The position numbers and the translations under genes are program-made. The notes under the pieces are model-generated. The model did no database searches. It was not told the DNA's origin and saw only the letters and a list, made by a program, of their open reading frames with translations. DNA of 25,338 bases. It comes from JANJTY01 sp038257155. GTDB lineage: Bacteria > Pseudomonadota > Gammaproteobacteria > Xanthomonadales > Xanthomonadaceae. This document shows positions 17,559 through 25,338 of this stretch, piece by piece. The stretch is from assembly GCA_038257155.1 (NCBI GenBank), contig JBBSJP010000060.1, forward strand, positions 1-25,338, given 5' to 3'. Every line of letters begins with the position of its first letter. Position 1 is the first letter of the stretch.

Positions 17559-18002
17559 ATGAGAATGATTACCACCCTGCTGACGACATGCTTGCTGACA
17601 CTGGGACTGAACGCTGCGCTGGCGCAGAACGTGCAGCAGAGCGGCGACGTCATCGTGCATTACAACGTGGTGCCCACCACCAGCCTGACGCCGGAGGTGG
17701 CGCGCCAGAACGGCATCACCCGCTCCGCCAGTCGCGCGCTGATGAATATCGCAGTACAGCGCCGAACCGAAGCGCCGCTGCCGATGGCAATCACCGCCAA
17801 GGTCGAGGCCTCGGCCACCGCGCTGACCGGCCAGCGCCAGACCATCGTGCTGCGCGAGGTGCGCGAGGGCGATGCGATCTATTACCTCGGTGAAGTACGG
17901 GTGCAGGACAAGGAAAATCTGAACTTCGAACTGGAGGTGTTGGCAGAAGGCGCCAGCGCGCCGATTGCCGTGAATTTTTCGCAGCAGTTCTTCGTCAACT
18001 GA
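17559..18002 (+). CDS. DUF4426 family exported protein
   Basis: A 147-residue protein with a signal peptide (MRMITTLLTTCLL, cleavage near ALA at 22) and a single domain of the DUF4426 family. The first strand motif QNVQQSGDVIVHYNVVPTT and the ending VNFSQQFFVN are typical. It should be periplasmic. The ribosome site AAAGGA (17547-17552) supports ATG 17559. It lies directly after yggT. Function unknown. Confidence 0.88.
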   Translation: MRMITTLLTTCLLTLGLNAALAQNVQQSGDVIVHYNVVPTTSLTPEVARQNGITRSASRALMNIAVQRRTEAPLPMAITAKVEASATALTGQRQTIVLREVREGDAIYYLGEVRVQDKENLNFELEVLAEGASAPIAVNFSQQFFVN

Positions 18003-18024
18003 GCAGCGCGGAGATCAGGGATCG

Positions 18025-18717
18025 ATGTCGCTCATCACCGTTCGCCATGGCCAGGCCAGTTTTGGTAGCGCCGACTACGACCGTCTATCGGAAACCGGAA
18101 CCGAGCAGTCGCGCCGCCTCGGACGCTGGCTGGCGACGCATTCCCCGAAGCTCGACACGATCCATGTGGGCGCCATGCGGCGTCACGCCGAAACCCTGGC
18201 CGGCATCCGTGTGGCCTACGCCGAGCGCGGTCTTGCCGTGCCTGATGCGGTAATCGATCCTGCGTTCAACGAGTTCGATCACACCGCTGTCTTTGGCGCC
18301 TTCATGCAACGCAATCCCGCGCATCCGGCAGTAGCCGGCACCGCGGGTGGAACGCGTGGCGGACCACGCGAGATCTTCGCCCTGCTGCACGCTGCCCTGC
18401 TGGCCTGGACGAAAAATGATCTGGGTGAAGGCGTGGAAACCTGGCTCAGCTTCCGCGAGCGCATCGACGGCGCCCGCGCGCGACTTCAACAGGACGCAGG
18501 GCAGGGCGACATCTTGCTGGTGTCATCGGGTGGAGTGATTTCGCAGCTCGCCCAGTTTGCGCTCGACGCCTCCGACGTGCGCGCCATCGAGCTCAATCTC
18601 AGCCTGCGCAACAGCGCGGTGAGCGAATTCCATGCCCTGTCCGGCGACCTGCGCATGGGCAGCTGGAATGCCCTGCCACATCTGGCCGAAGCGCGGGAGT
18701 TGTGGACGTACTATTGA
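18025..18717 (+). CDS. Histidine phosphatase-fold (phosphoglycerate mutase-like) protein
   Basis: A 230-residue protein of the histidine phosphatase superfamily. The phosphate-accepting RHG is R7-H8-G9, the second arginine is R52 or R53 in GAMRRHAETL, and E83 in FNEFDH is a likely acid. At the place where the family usually has a second catalytic histidine (SHGG) this protein reads VSSGGVISQL, with S168. This change is seen in some relatives from memory, and may mean reduced or altered catalysis. It lies 22 bases after the DUF4426 gene. The substrate is unknown. Confidence 0.87.
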   Translation: MSLITVRHGQASFGSADYDRLSETGTEQSRRLGRWLATHSPKLDTIHVGAMRRHAETLAGIRVAYAERGLAVPDAVIDPAFNEFDHTAVFGAFMQRNPAHPAVAGTAGGTRGGPREIFALLHAALLAWTKNDLGEGVETWLSFRERIDGARARLQQDAGQGDILLVSSGGVISQLAQFALDASDVRAIELNLSLRNSAVSEFHALSGDLRMGSWNALPHLAEARELWTYY

Positions 18718-18720
18718 GGG

Positions 18721-18741
18721 CGGGGAACGGGGAACGGGGAA
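18721..18741. repeat. CGGGGAA heptamer repeat, 3 copies
   Basis: Three exact tandem copies of CGGGGAA directly after the phosphatase-like gene stop. It differs by one base from the reverse complement (CAGGGAA) of the repeat at 18850-18905, so the two arrays are inverted relatives. Confidence 0.8.
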
Positions 18742-18849
18742 CTCGAGACTCGGGATTGCCTGGGCATGGCGACTAGTCAGGCGCGTCCCCGCTGAGACGC
18801 CCAAACGCAGAATGCCATTCGACTCACAAGCATGCCAAGTAGCTACGCT

Positions 18850-18905
18850 TTCCCTGTTCCCTGTTCCCTGTTCCCTGTTCCCTGTTCCCTGTTCCCTGTT
18901 CCCTG
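18850..18905. repeat. TTCCCTG heptamer repeat, 8 copies
   Basis: Eight exact tandem copies of TTCCCTG end two bases before the 3' end of the permease gene. Exact short arrays such as this change copy number easily by slippage. It is outside any coding frame I accept. Confidence 0.9.
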
Positions 18906-18907
18906 CC

Positions 18908-20737
18908 TCACAAAATCAGATTCACTCCCACCAGCACGATCACGATATACATCGTCGCCAGCGGCGCGCCGACCTTGAACAGGTCGATGCCGCGGTAGCC
19001 GGCGGGTCCCGCGACCATCGACAGCACCGGGTTGGAGACGCTGATCAAGTTGTTGGAGGCCGACAGCGCCACGATCAGCGCAAATGCAGTGGGATTGCCG
19101 CCCGCCGCCAGGGCGATGCTGATAGCCATGGGCACCATGATGACGGTGGCGCCGACATTGCTGACCACCATGGCGAACAGCGTGGTCAGTACCGCAACGC
19201 CGGCCTGCAACACATAGATCGACTGATCGCCCATGCGCTCCATGGTTTCCGCGGCAATCCAGCTGGCTGCGCCGGAAGAATCCATCGCCCAGCCGAGCGG
19301 AATCAGGCAGGCCATGGTGAACACGGTCTTCCAACTGACCGCGGCATACGCCTCGTCCATCTTGATCACCCCCAGGAGCAGCATGCCGACCACGCCGGTC
19401 ATCAGCGCTACCGGCACGGCGACTTCGTGCGATATCGCCAATCCCAGCGCCAGCGCGAAAACCGCCAGCGCATGCCAGAGTTTGTGCGGCCGCTGCTCGT
19501 CCTTGGGGTAGTCGGTAACCACCACGAAATCACGACTCTCGGCGGCTTGCGCGAGGTCACGCCAGATGCAGTGGAACACCAGCAGGTCGCCGGGGCGGAT
19601 CGGCGTGGTACGGACATCTTCACGAAACACCTGGTCGCCGCGATTGATTGCCAGCAGGCTGATGCCAAGCCGCTTGCGCAGGTGCAGATCGGCCAGCGTC
19701 TGGCCGATGAAGCGTGACGTTGGCGGAACCACCGCCTCGGAAATGCCGGCGCGACTGGGGTTGAATAGATCGGCGAAGTTGCGCAGGCGCGACTGCATGC
19801 GCAGCAGATTGTTCTGCGAGTAATCGGACACGTCCTGACGACGGCCCATCACCCCCAGCACGCTGCCGACCCAGATCATGGTATCGGCCGGCGGTGCGAG
19901 GCGGGACTCATTGCCGCTCTTCAGCGCCAGGATCAGCGGCGCACCCTTCTGCAGCTCAGCCTCACCCACCGACATGCCGACCAACGGGCTTTCCGCCGTG
20001 ACCGTAAGCTCGAAGACCTCGCCCTCGATGCCATAGGTCTGGGCAAAGTAGCTCTCAGTGCGCGCCGGTGTGGCACCCTTTTCCTCGCGCGACAACCAGC
20101 GTCGGCCGACCAGCCAGAGGTAACCGAGCGCCACCAGCAGCAGGGCGGCGCCAATGGGAGCCGGTGCGAACATGGGCAGCGGCTCCAGCGTTGCGACACC
20201 CGAAGGCAGATTGCGGTTCGCCGCCACCAGCAGGTCATTGAGCAGGATCAGCGGCGAGTTGCCGACCAGCGAAAGGCCGCCGCCCATCACGATGCACAGT
20301 GCAATCGGCAACAGCAGGCGCGACAGCGCCAGGCCGGTGCGGGCCGACAGGCGCGAGGCCACAGGCAGGAACAACGCCATCACCGAGGGATTCTGGATAA
20401 CGCCGGAGATCAGTCCGGCGACCAATCCGGTCAGCAGGATCAAACGATCCTCCATGCCCTTGGAGACCCGCAGCAGCCAGACCGCCAGTCGGTTCAAGGC
20501 GCCAGTGCGGTCCAGGCCGGCGCTGAGAATCATGGTGGCGATGACGGCAATGACGGCGGTTCCGGAGAAGCCCGTGAACAGCTGCTCGATCGGCACCAGG
20601 CCAAGCAGGCCAAGGGTCACCAGCACCAGCAGTGCGACCACATCAGGGCGCAGCCGATCCAGCATGAACATGAACAGGGTGAAGCCGACCAGGCCCAGCA
20701 CCAGCATCATGTCGACGGTCAGCGGGCTGGTGGCCAT
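18908..20737 (-). CDS. SLC13-type permease with two TrkA-C domains
   Basis: A 609-residue inner-membrane transporter of the SLC13/DASS (ArsB/NhaD-like) group. The first membrane half spans about residues 10-215, including SGVIQNPSVMALFLPV and GGGLSLVGNSPLILLNDLL, and the second half about 410-609 (NNLISVSNPVLSMVAGPAGY). Between them lie two TrkA-C (RCK_C) domains, about 235-305 and 330-400, which bind ligands and gate transport in related proteins. Family members move dicarboxylates, sulfate or other anions with Na+; the substrate here is not readable. ATG 20737 is used; M10 or M11 is a possible later start. Gene order with trmB upstream gives no clue. Confidence 0.9.
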   Translation of the reverse strand: MATSPLTVDMMLVLGLVGFTLFMFMLDRLRPDVVALLVLVTLGLLGLVPIEQLFTGFSGTAVIAVIATMILSAGLDRTGALNRLAVWLLRVSKGMEDRLILLTGLVAGLISGVIQNPSVMALFLPVASRLSARTGLALSRLLLPIALCIVMGGGLSLVGNSPLILLNDLLVAANRNLPSGVATLEPLPMFAPAPIGAALLLVALGYLWLVGRRWLSREEKGATPARTESYFAQTYGIEGEVFELTVTAESPLVGMSVGEAELQKGAPLILALKSGNESRLAPPADTMIWVGSVLGVMGRRQDVSDYSQNNLLRMQSRLRNFADLFNPSRAGISEAVVPPTSRFIGQTLADLHLRKRLGISLLAINRGDQVFREDVRTTPIRPGDLLVFHCIWRDLAQAAESRDFVVVTDYPKDEQRPHKLWHALAVFALALGLAISHEVAVPVALMTGVVGMLLLGVIKMDEAYAAVSWKTVFTMACLIPLGWAMDSSGAASWIAAETMERMGDQSIYVLQAGVAVLTTLFAMVVSNVGATVIMVPMAISIALAAGGNPTAFALIVALSASNNLISVSNPVLSMVAGPAGYRGIDLFKVGAPLATMYIVIVLVGVNLIL

Positions 20738-20839
20738 GCGGCAGTGGCGCTCAGAGCCTGTTTCGAAGAGGGATGATGTTACCGGCCGCGGCGCCTGGTG
20801 TGCAGCGCGCGTTGCGAATCATGGTGGCCGCGCGCGGCA

Positions 20840-21544
20840 TCAACCGGCGATCCGGTCGTAGAGCAAGTCCCAGACGCCGTGCCCAAGCTTCATGCCGCGT
20901 GACTCGAAATGGGTCTGGGGGCGCCAGGGCGGACGCGCTGCGTGACCTCGCGCGCCGGCCCGGTTGCGCAGACGCGGTTCGGCATCGAGTACGTCCCACA
21001 TGTGTTCGGCGTAGTGCTGCCAATCGGTGGCCAGATGCAGCAGGCCGCCGGGTTTCAGGCGGGAACAGAGCAGGTCGACGAAGCCGGGCTGGATCAGGCG
21101 TCGCTTGTTGTGGCGTGACTTGTGCCAGGGGTCGGGAAAGTAGATGCGCACTTCGTCCAGCGTCGCGGCTGATACTTCGCGAGTCAGCACCTCGACGGCA
21201 TCATGGCAATAGACCCGTAGGTTGTTGACCCCGGCAGCTTCAGCCTCGCGCAGCAGGCGGCCAACACCGGGTCGATGCACTTCGACGCCGATGAAGTCGC
21301 GTCCGGGTTCCGCCTGGCAGGCCTGCAGCAGGGCGTCGCCGTTGCCGAAGCCGATCTCCAGGACGCGCTCAGCACGGCGGCCGAACACCAGGTCCAGATC
21401 ACGCGGCTCGCCGCGATAGTCCAGGCCATAGCGTGGCCACAGACGCTCCAGGGCCGACTCCTGCGCTGGCGTCAGGCGGCCCTGGCGCAGCACGAAACTG
21501 CGGATGCGGCGCTGCCCGTCCTCGACGGTGAAGGGTTTGCTCAT
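20840..21544 (-). CDS. trmB: tRNA (guanine-N7)-methyltransferase
   Basis: TrmB makes m7G46 in tRNA. It is 234 residues. The SAM site is VLEIGFGNGDALL (61-73), the acidic strand continues as DFIGVEVHRPGVGRLL (83-98), and the diagnostic YFPDPWHKSRHNKRR motif is at 135-149. The C-terminal THFESRGMKLGHGVWDL motif is also standard. Its ATG shares one base with the thiG stop (TGATG at 21542-21546), so it should be translated by coupling to thiG. No terminator was seen after it; 102 bases separate it from the permease. Confidence 0.96.
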   Translation of the reverse strand: MSKPFTVEDGQRRIRSFVLRQGRLTPAQESALERLWPRYGLDYRGEPRDLDLVFGRRAERVLEIGFGNGDALLQACQAEPGRDFIGVEVHRPGVGRLLREAEAAGVNNLRVYCHDAVEVLTREVSAATLDEVRIYFPDPWHKSRHNKRRLIQPGFVDLLCSRLKPGGLLHLATDWQHYAEHMWDVLDAEPRLRNRAGARGHAARPPWRPQTHFESRGMKLGHGVWDLLYDRIAG

Positions 21545-22341
21545 CAGAAGAACAGACCGTCAACCGGCGAGCTGGCGCTGGCATAGCGCTTGCGTGGGAT
21601 CCGCCCGGCGAGAAACGCCTCGCGTCCGGCCTCCACCGCTTTCTTCATGGCAGAAGCCATCAGCACCGGGTTTCTGGCGCCAGCAATGGCAGTGTTCATC
21701 AGCACACCGTCGCAGCCCAGCTCCATCGCGATGGCGGCGTCCGAGGCCGTGCCAACGCCAGCATCAACCAGTACCGGGACCTTGGCGTTGTCGATGATCT
21801 CGAGCAGGTTGTAGCGATTCTGGATGCCCAGACCCGAGCCGATCGGCGCTGCCAGTGGCATCACCGCAACGCAGCCAATTTCCTCCAGCCGCTTGGCGAT
21901 GATCGGATCGTCCGAGGTGTAGACCATTACCTCGAAGCCTTCGGCCACGAGGACTTCGGCTGCCTTCAGGGTAGCCAGCACATCCGGAAACAGGGTTCTG
22001 GGGTCACCCAGCACTTCCAGCTTGGTGAGTGCATGCCCATCAAGCAGTTCACGCGCCAAGCGGCAGGTGCGCAGCGCATCTTCAACCGTGTAGCAGCCGG
22101 CGGTGTTGGGCAGCATGGTGTAGCGCGACGGCGGCAGCACATCGAGCAGGCTGGGCTCGTCGGTGTTCTGGCCAATGTTGGTGCGACGCACCGCCACGGT
22201 CACGATCTCGGCGCCACTGGCCTCGGTGGCGCGGCGGGTTTCCTCGAGATCCTTGAATTTACCGGTGCCGGTGAGCAGGCGGGAGCGATAGCTGCGGCCG
22301 GCGATGATCAGTGGGTCTGGCGCGTTGGATAGGTCATGCAT
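21544..22341 (-). CDS. thiG: Thiazole synthase ThiG
   Basis: ThiG (265 residues) forms the thiazole ring of thiamine from deoxyxylulose phosphate, dehydroglycine and ThiS thiocarboxylate. The conserved Schiff-base lysine is K107 in TKLEVLGDP; other signatures are SRLLTGTGKF (20-29), VRRTN (51-55), VLVDAGVGTASDAA and GVLMNTAIAGA. ATG 22341 is the first start. A GATAAT lies 6 bases before it on the minus strand; if used as -10, the mRNA would be nearly leaderless, but I cannot confirm that. thiS, often next to thiG, is not here, and no THI-box was recognised. Confidence 0.96.
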   Translation of the reverse strand: MHDLSNAPDPLIIAGRSYRSRLLTGTGKFKDLEETRRATEASGAEIVTVAVRRTNIGQNTDEPSLLDVLPPSRYTMLPNTAGCYTVEDALRTCRLARELLDGHALTKLEVLGDPRTLFPDVLATLKAAEVLVAEGFEVMVYTSDDPIIAKRLEEIGCVAVMPLAAPIGSGLGIQNRYNLLEIIDNAKVPVLVDAGVGTASDAAIAMELGCDGVLMNTAIAGARNPVLMASAMKKAVEAGREAFLAGRIPRKRYASASSPVDGLFF

Positions 22342-22451
22342 GGCGACATTATCGCCCGTCGCACCTGATTAATCGAAGAGCAATTGCTTGGCGCTATCAT
22401 TGCGGCCGATCCCGCCTCGCCGGGGCGAATGGAAATCCAAGGGTCAAGGGC

Positions 22452-24422
22452 ATGCGATTGTTGCGTTCCACGCTGTTCTGCATGCTGCTGGCCAGCAGCG
22501 CGCTGGCGCAGGAGGCGGCGCTCGGACCGCTGCTGTCGGAGCGCGCCCAACTCGCGCACGAATTGGGTTTCAGTGGTGACAGCGATGGCGCGGTTGAGAT
22601 CTGGCGCCAGATTGAAGCGGACGCGCAGCGCCTGCTGGATGGCGCCGCGCTGGATGTGGCGCACAAGGCGCTGGCTGAACTGGCCTTCCTGCAGGGCCGC
22701 TACGAGGAATTCGGCGCGCTGCAGACCGGGTTGATGGAGCGCGCCAGGCTGCGCGGCGATACCGTTGCCATGGCGCACGCCCAGATGCAGCTTGCGATCC
22801 TGGAAAGGCGGATCGGACGCCTGGATTCTGCGCGGGTGGGGTTCGAACGATCTCTCGGATTGTTTCGCAGCGCAGGAGATCAGGATGGAGAAGCCGAAGC
22901 ACTGACGCACCTGGCGCTCGTGCTGCTCAACCAGGGGGCATTCTCCGAAACGCTCGAGTCGCTCGATGCCAGCCTGGCATTGCAGCGCAATGGTGCGCGA
23001 GCGGAGCTCGACCGGACGTATCACTACCTCGGGCTTCTTTATCTCAATCTGGGTGATTTCGGCGTGGCGCGCGAGCACCTGGAACGCGCGCTGCAGGAAG
23101 CCAGCAGCCTGCCTGATCCGATGCGCGCCTCGCCGCTGCTGGGCAGTCTGGCGCGGGTTGCCAACGATCAGGGCAAGCACGCCGATGCCATCGAGTTTGC
23201 CCGCCGCGCAAACGAGCTGTCGCGCCGCTTCGACAGCAAGCCCGGCCTGGTCTACAGCGCGCTGGAGCGGGGCAGGGGCTTGCTTGGCTTGGGTAGTCTG
23301 AACGAGGCGCGCGCCGCGTTGGGCGAGGCGGAGTCGCTGGGATTGGCCATTGCCCAGGCACGCACCGTGGCGGATGCACGCTTCACCTTGGGAAGACTCG
23401 CGCTGCGCGAGGGGCGCGCGGAGACTGCGCTGGCCTTGTTCGAGCAGGCCTTGCCGGTGTATTCGCAGGCCAATGACATTCCCCAGGTGCTGGAGAGTTA
23501 CCGGACGATGGTGCCGCTGTTGCGCGAGCGCGGCGATCACGTCCGCGCCCTGGAGCTGTCCGAGGCCAGCCTGCGCATGCAGGAGCAGATCAGCGGACGC
23601 GACATGAACCGCCGGCTCGCCCTGCTGGAGTATCGCCATCAAGCCGCCGAGAGTGCCCGCCAGATCGAGTTGCTAACGCGCGACAACGAGATTCAGGCGC
23701 TGCGGCTGCGGGAAGAGGGTTTGAGGCGACAGTTTGGCTTCGCCGTACTGGGCGGACTGCTGCTGCTGCTCAGCCTGCTGGGGATTCGTTACCGCGAGAG
23801 TCGCCGTCTGAATGCGCATCTGGCCTTGGCCAATCACGAGCTGGAATCCAGCCGCGCCTCGCTGGCGGCGGCGCACAGCGAACTGGAGCAGAAAGCCGAA
23901 GCCCTGTACCGAAGCTCGACCACCGACGCCTTGACCGGCGTGGCAAATCGCGGGCATTTGTTCAGCCGGCTGGAAGCCGTTCTGGCAGACGCCGCTGCCG
24001 GGCAAGTGGCCCTGTTGTTGGTCGACGTGGACCATTTCAAGCGGGTAAATGATGAGCATGGCCACGCCGCGGGTGACGCAGTCTTGAGGCGCACAACACG
24101 CGTCATTCAGGACCTTCTGCCGGAATCCGCCATTTTTGGACGGTTTGGCGGCGAGGAGTTCATGGTGGTGCTGCCGGACACCAATCTGGAGAGCGCCGCC
24201 CTGCTGGGCGATCGCCTGCGCTCGACGATTGCCGATGCCCGCGATGCTGCCGGTCCGCCGGTGACCATCAGTCTGGGGGTTGCGCATGCGCCGGTCGGGA
24301 CGGATGCCGATCTGCTGGTCGAATCGGCGGATCGCGCGCTGTACCGAGCCAAGCGGGGTGGACGCAATCGGGTGGAGCGCGGTGCCACGCCGGTGGCAGG
24401 AGGAGAAGGTCGGGTGCATTGA
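22452..24422 (+). CDS. Periplasmic TPR sensor diguanylate cyclase (GGDEF)
   Basis: A 656-residue membrane signalling protein. In order: a signal peptide (MRLLRSTLFCMLLASSALAQ), about 380 residues of helical TPR-type repeats (for example AKYL-like units such as YLGLLYLNLGDFGVAREHLERAL are cut short here; repeats run to near residue 385), a membrane span (about 428-448), a coiled coil, and a GGDEF domain. The active site is GGEEF at 566-570, with LLVDVDHFKRVNDEHGH upstream, so it should make c-di-GMP. The inhibitory I-site RxxD position reads PESA and is lost. ATG 22452 with AAGGG upstream is chosen over the open frame from 22311. It is divergent from thiG. The periplasmic signal is unknown. 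Confidence 0.92.
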   Translation: MRLLRSTLFCMLLASSALAQEAALGPLLSERAQLAHELGFSGDSDGAVEIWRQIEADAQRLLDGAALDVAHKALAELAFLQGRYEEFGALQTGLMERARLRGDTVAMAHAQMQLAILERRIGRLDSARVGFERSLGLFRSAGDQDGEAEALTHLALVLLNQGAFSETLESLDASLALQRNGARAELDRTYHYLGLLYLNLGDFGVAREHLERALQEASSLPDPMRASPLLGSLARVANDQGKHADAIEFARRANELSRRFDSKPGLVYSALERGRGLLGLGSLNEARAALGEAESLGLAIAQARTVADARFTLGRLALREGRAETALALFEQALPVYSQANDIPQVLESYRTMVPLLRERGDHVRALELSEASLRMQEQISGRDMNRRLALLEYRHQAAESARQIELLTRDNEIQALRLREEGLRRQFGFAVLGGLLLLLSLLGIRYRESRRLNAHLALANHELESSRASLAAAHSELEQKAEALYRSSTTDALTGVANRGHLFSRLEAVLADAAAGQVALLLVDVDHFKRVNDEHGHAAGDAVLRRTTRVIQDLLPESAIFGRFGGEEFMVVLPDTNLESAALLGDRLRSTIADARDAAGPPVTISLGVAHAPVGTDADLLVESADRALYRAKRGGRNRVERGATPVAGGEGRVH

Positions 24423-24454
24423 GGCTTGTCTGGGCCTGATGTAACGAAAGGCGT

Positions 24455-24787
24455 GGCGCTGTTCTTGTAGGGCGGATCTTGATCCGCCGCCACGTCGGCG
24501 CCCGGGTTCACACCGATTCATGCCCCCACCTCGCGACGGCGCATCACGATGCGCCCTACAACTGCGAATCATCTTGGGGAGGGGGCGCTGCTGCGGCGCT
24601 GCTCTTGTAGGGCGGATCTTGGTCCGCCGCCGCGTCGGCGTCCGGGTTCACACCGATTCATGCCCCCACCTCGCGACGGCGCATCACGATGCGCCCTCCA
24701 ACTGCGAATCATCCGGGGGAGGGGCGCCGCTGCTGCGGCGCTGCTCTTGTAGGGCGGATCTTGATCCGCCGCCGCGTCGGCGTCGCG
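24455..24787. repeat. About 140-bp tandem repeat, two full units and a partial third
   Basis: Units start at 24455, 24595 and 24737 (periods 140 and 142); the third is broken off after about 50 bases. Each full unit carries the palindrome GGCGGATC/GATCCGCC (variants with TT or TG centre) and a second hairpin, GGCGCAT-CACG-ATGCGCC (first copy 24538-24555). Units differ by a few substitutions, so it is an older duplication. Frames crossing it are not conserved between units and I do not accept a gene. Confidence 0.8.
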
Positions 24788-24967
24788 GCTTGCGCGCGGC
24801 TTCGCCTCGCTGGTGTTGCTAAGTTCGGCCGTCCGGGCCTCACTAAGCAACCCGGCCCGAGGCTTCCTGCCTCGGGCGTTCGAAGCGCCGCGACCGAGCG
24901 AAGCGAAGGCGCAGCCGCGCAGCGGCCGAACGGACGTTAAGTCAGCACGCAAGCGGCGCTTCTCACC

Positions 24968-25338
24968 CTCGGCGTGATTTGCCGCGCGCGATGCCGTTAA
25001 GGCATCGCGCAAGCGCGGCGTGCGCTCGGCTTCGCCTCGCTGAATGTTGCTAAGCTCGGCCTTCCTGGCCTCGCAAAGCAACCCGGCCTCGGGCTCCTGC
25101 CCTCGGCGTGATTTGCCGCGCGCGATGCCGTTAAGGCATCGCGCAAGCGGGGCGTGCGCTCGGCTTCGCCTCGCTGAATGTTTCTAAGTTCGGCCTTCCT
25201 GGCCTCACTAAGCAACCCGGCCTCGGGCTCCTGCCCTCGGCGTGATTTGCCGCGCGCGATGCCGTTAAGGCATCGCGCAAGCGGGGCGTGCGCTCGGCTT
25301 CGCCTCGCTGAATGTTGCTAAGTTCGGCCTTCCTGGCC
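24968..25338. repeat. 134-bp tandem repeat array, cut by window end
   Basis: Copies start at 24968, 25102 and 25236 with an exact 134-bp period and nearly identical sequence; the third is cut at 103 bases. A more diverged partial copy lies at about 24787-24870. Each unit holds a perfect 10-bp stem, GCGCGATGCC-GTTAA-GGCATCGCGC, an imperfect stem between TTGCTAAG and CTAAGCAA with inner GGCC-TTCCT-GGCC, and a third GC stem. The period is not a multiple of three, so apparent frames through it are not protein repeats. The rest of 24423-25338 shows no gene. Confidence 0.85.

Noticed and set aside
22342..22451. TPP riboswitch (THI-box) before thiG
   Set aside because: The 110-base divergent gap lacks the conserved CUGAGA and ACYUGA core elements in the right order and strand.
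22308..23642. 444-codon open frame on the minus strand
   Set aside because: Antisense to the TPR-GGDEF gene and overlapping the thiG start; Gln/Arg-rich with no domain.
24569..25215. Open frames crossing the terminal repeats
   Set aside because: The 134-bp period shifts frame in each copy, so the frames are by-products of repeat DNA.
24968..25338. CRISPR array
   Set aside because: The whole 134-bp unit is conserved with no variable spacers, and no cas gene is present.

Overview
The window is a chromosomal stretch of a GC-rich gammaproteobacterium. The gene set (SufR-SufB-SufC-SufD-SufS order, a YggT/DUF4426 pair, a thiG-trmB overlap, an H1-like Lys/Ala protein, and many heptamer and palindromic intergenic repeats) resembles Lysobacterales (Xanthomonadales). 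That placement is inference from gene content; there is no rRNA or other marker here. I saw no tRNA, rRNA, CRISPR array, transposase, integrase or phage gene.

Layout. 1-237: structured repeats. 238-1743 (-): M20 peptidase. 1965-2261 (+): exported helix-hairpin-helix protein with its own terminator. 2416-4987 (-): lemA plus a membrane M48 protease with an extra C-terminal domain. 5135-6364 (+): exported class C beta-lactamase-fold hydrolase. 6585-7362 (-): H1-like DNA-binding protein behind a small unknown ORF and a candidate promoter. 7419-7872: a region with no convincing gene.

7873-16657 (-) is the core of the window. It is a long co-directional run: sufR, sufB, [small ORF + nucleotidyltransferase], sufC, [inverted repeat], sufD, cupin, sufS, GNAT acetyltransferase, gcvT, gcvH, terminator. 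SufBCD plus SufS build Fe-S clusters and SufR is the likely cluster-sensing repressor. GcvT and GcvH belong to the glycine cleavage system. GcvH needs lipoate, which is made by the Fe-S enzyme LipA, so the two modules are metabolically linked. Several junctions are ATGA overlaps. The unusual part is the foreign-looking nucleotidyltransferase pair between sufB and sufC.

16722-16890 is a long imperfect palindrome with 22-bp perfect ends (MITE- or REP-like). It is followed by yggT, a DUF4426 protein and a histidine-phosphatase-fold protein (+). Heptamer repeats fill the convergent gap at 18721-18905. An SLC13-type permease with two TrkA-C domains, trmB and thiG follow on (-). A TPR diguanylate cyclase (22452-24422, +) is divergent from thiG. 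The last 900 bases are two different tandem repeat families, with units of about 140 bp and 134 bp; the second runs off the end of the window.

I found no clear complete new defence or mobile system. The best candidates for something undescribed are the two-gene insertion inside the suf operon, the structured 134-bp tandem array, the large palindrome at 16722-16890, and the small ORF/leader ahead of the H1-like gene.
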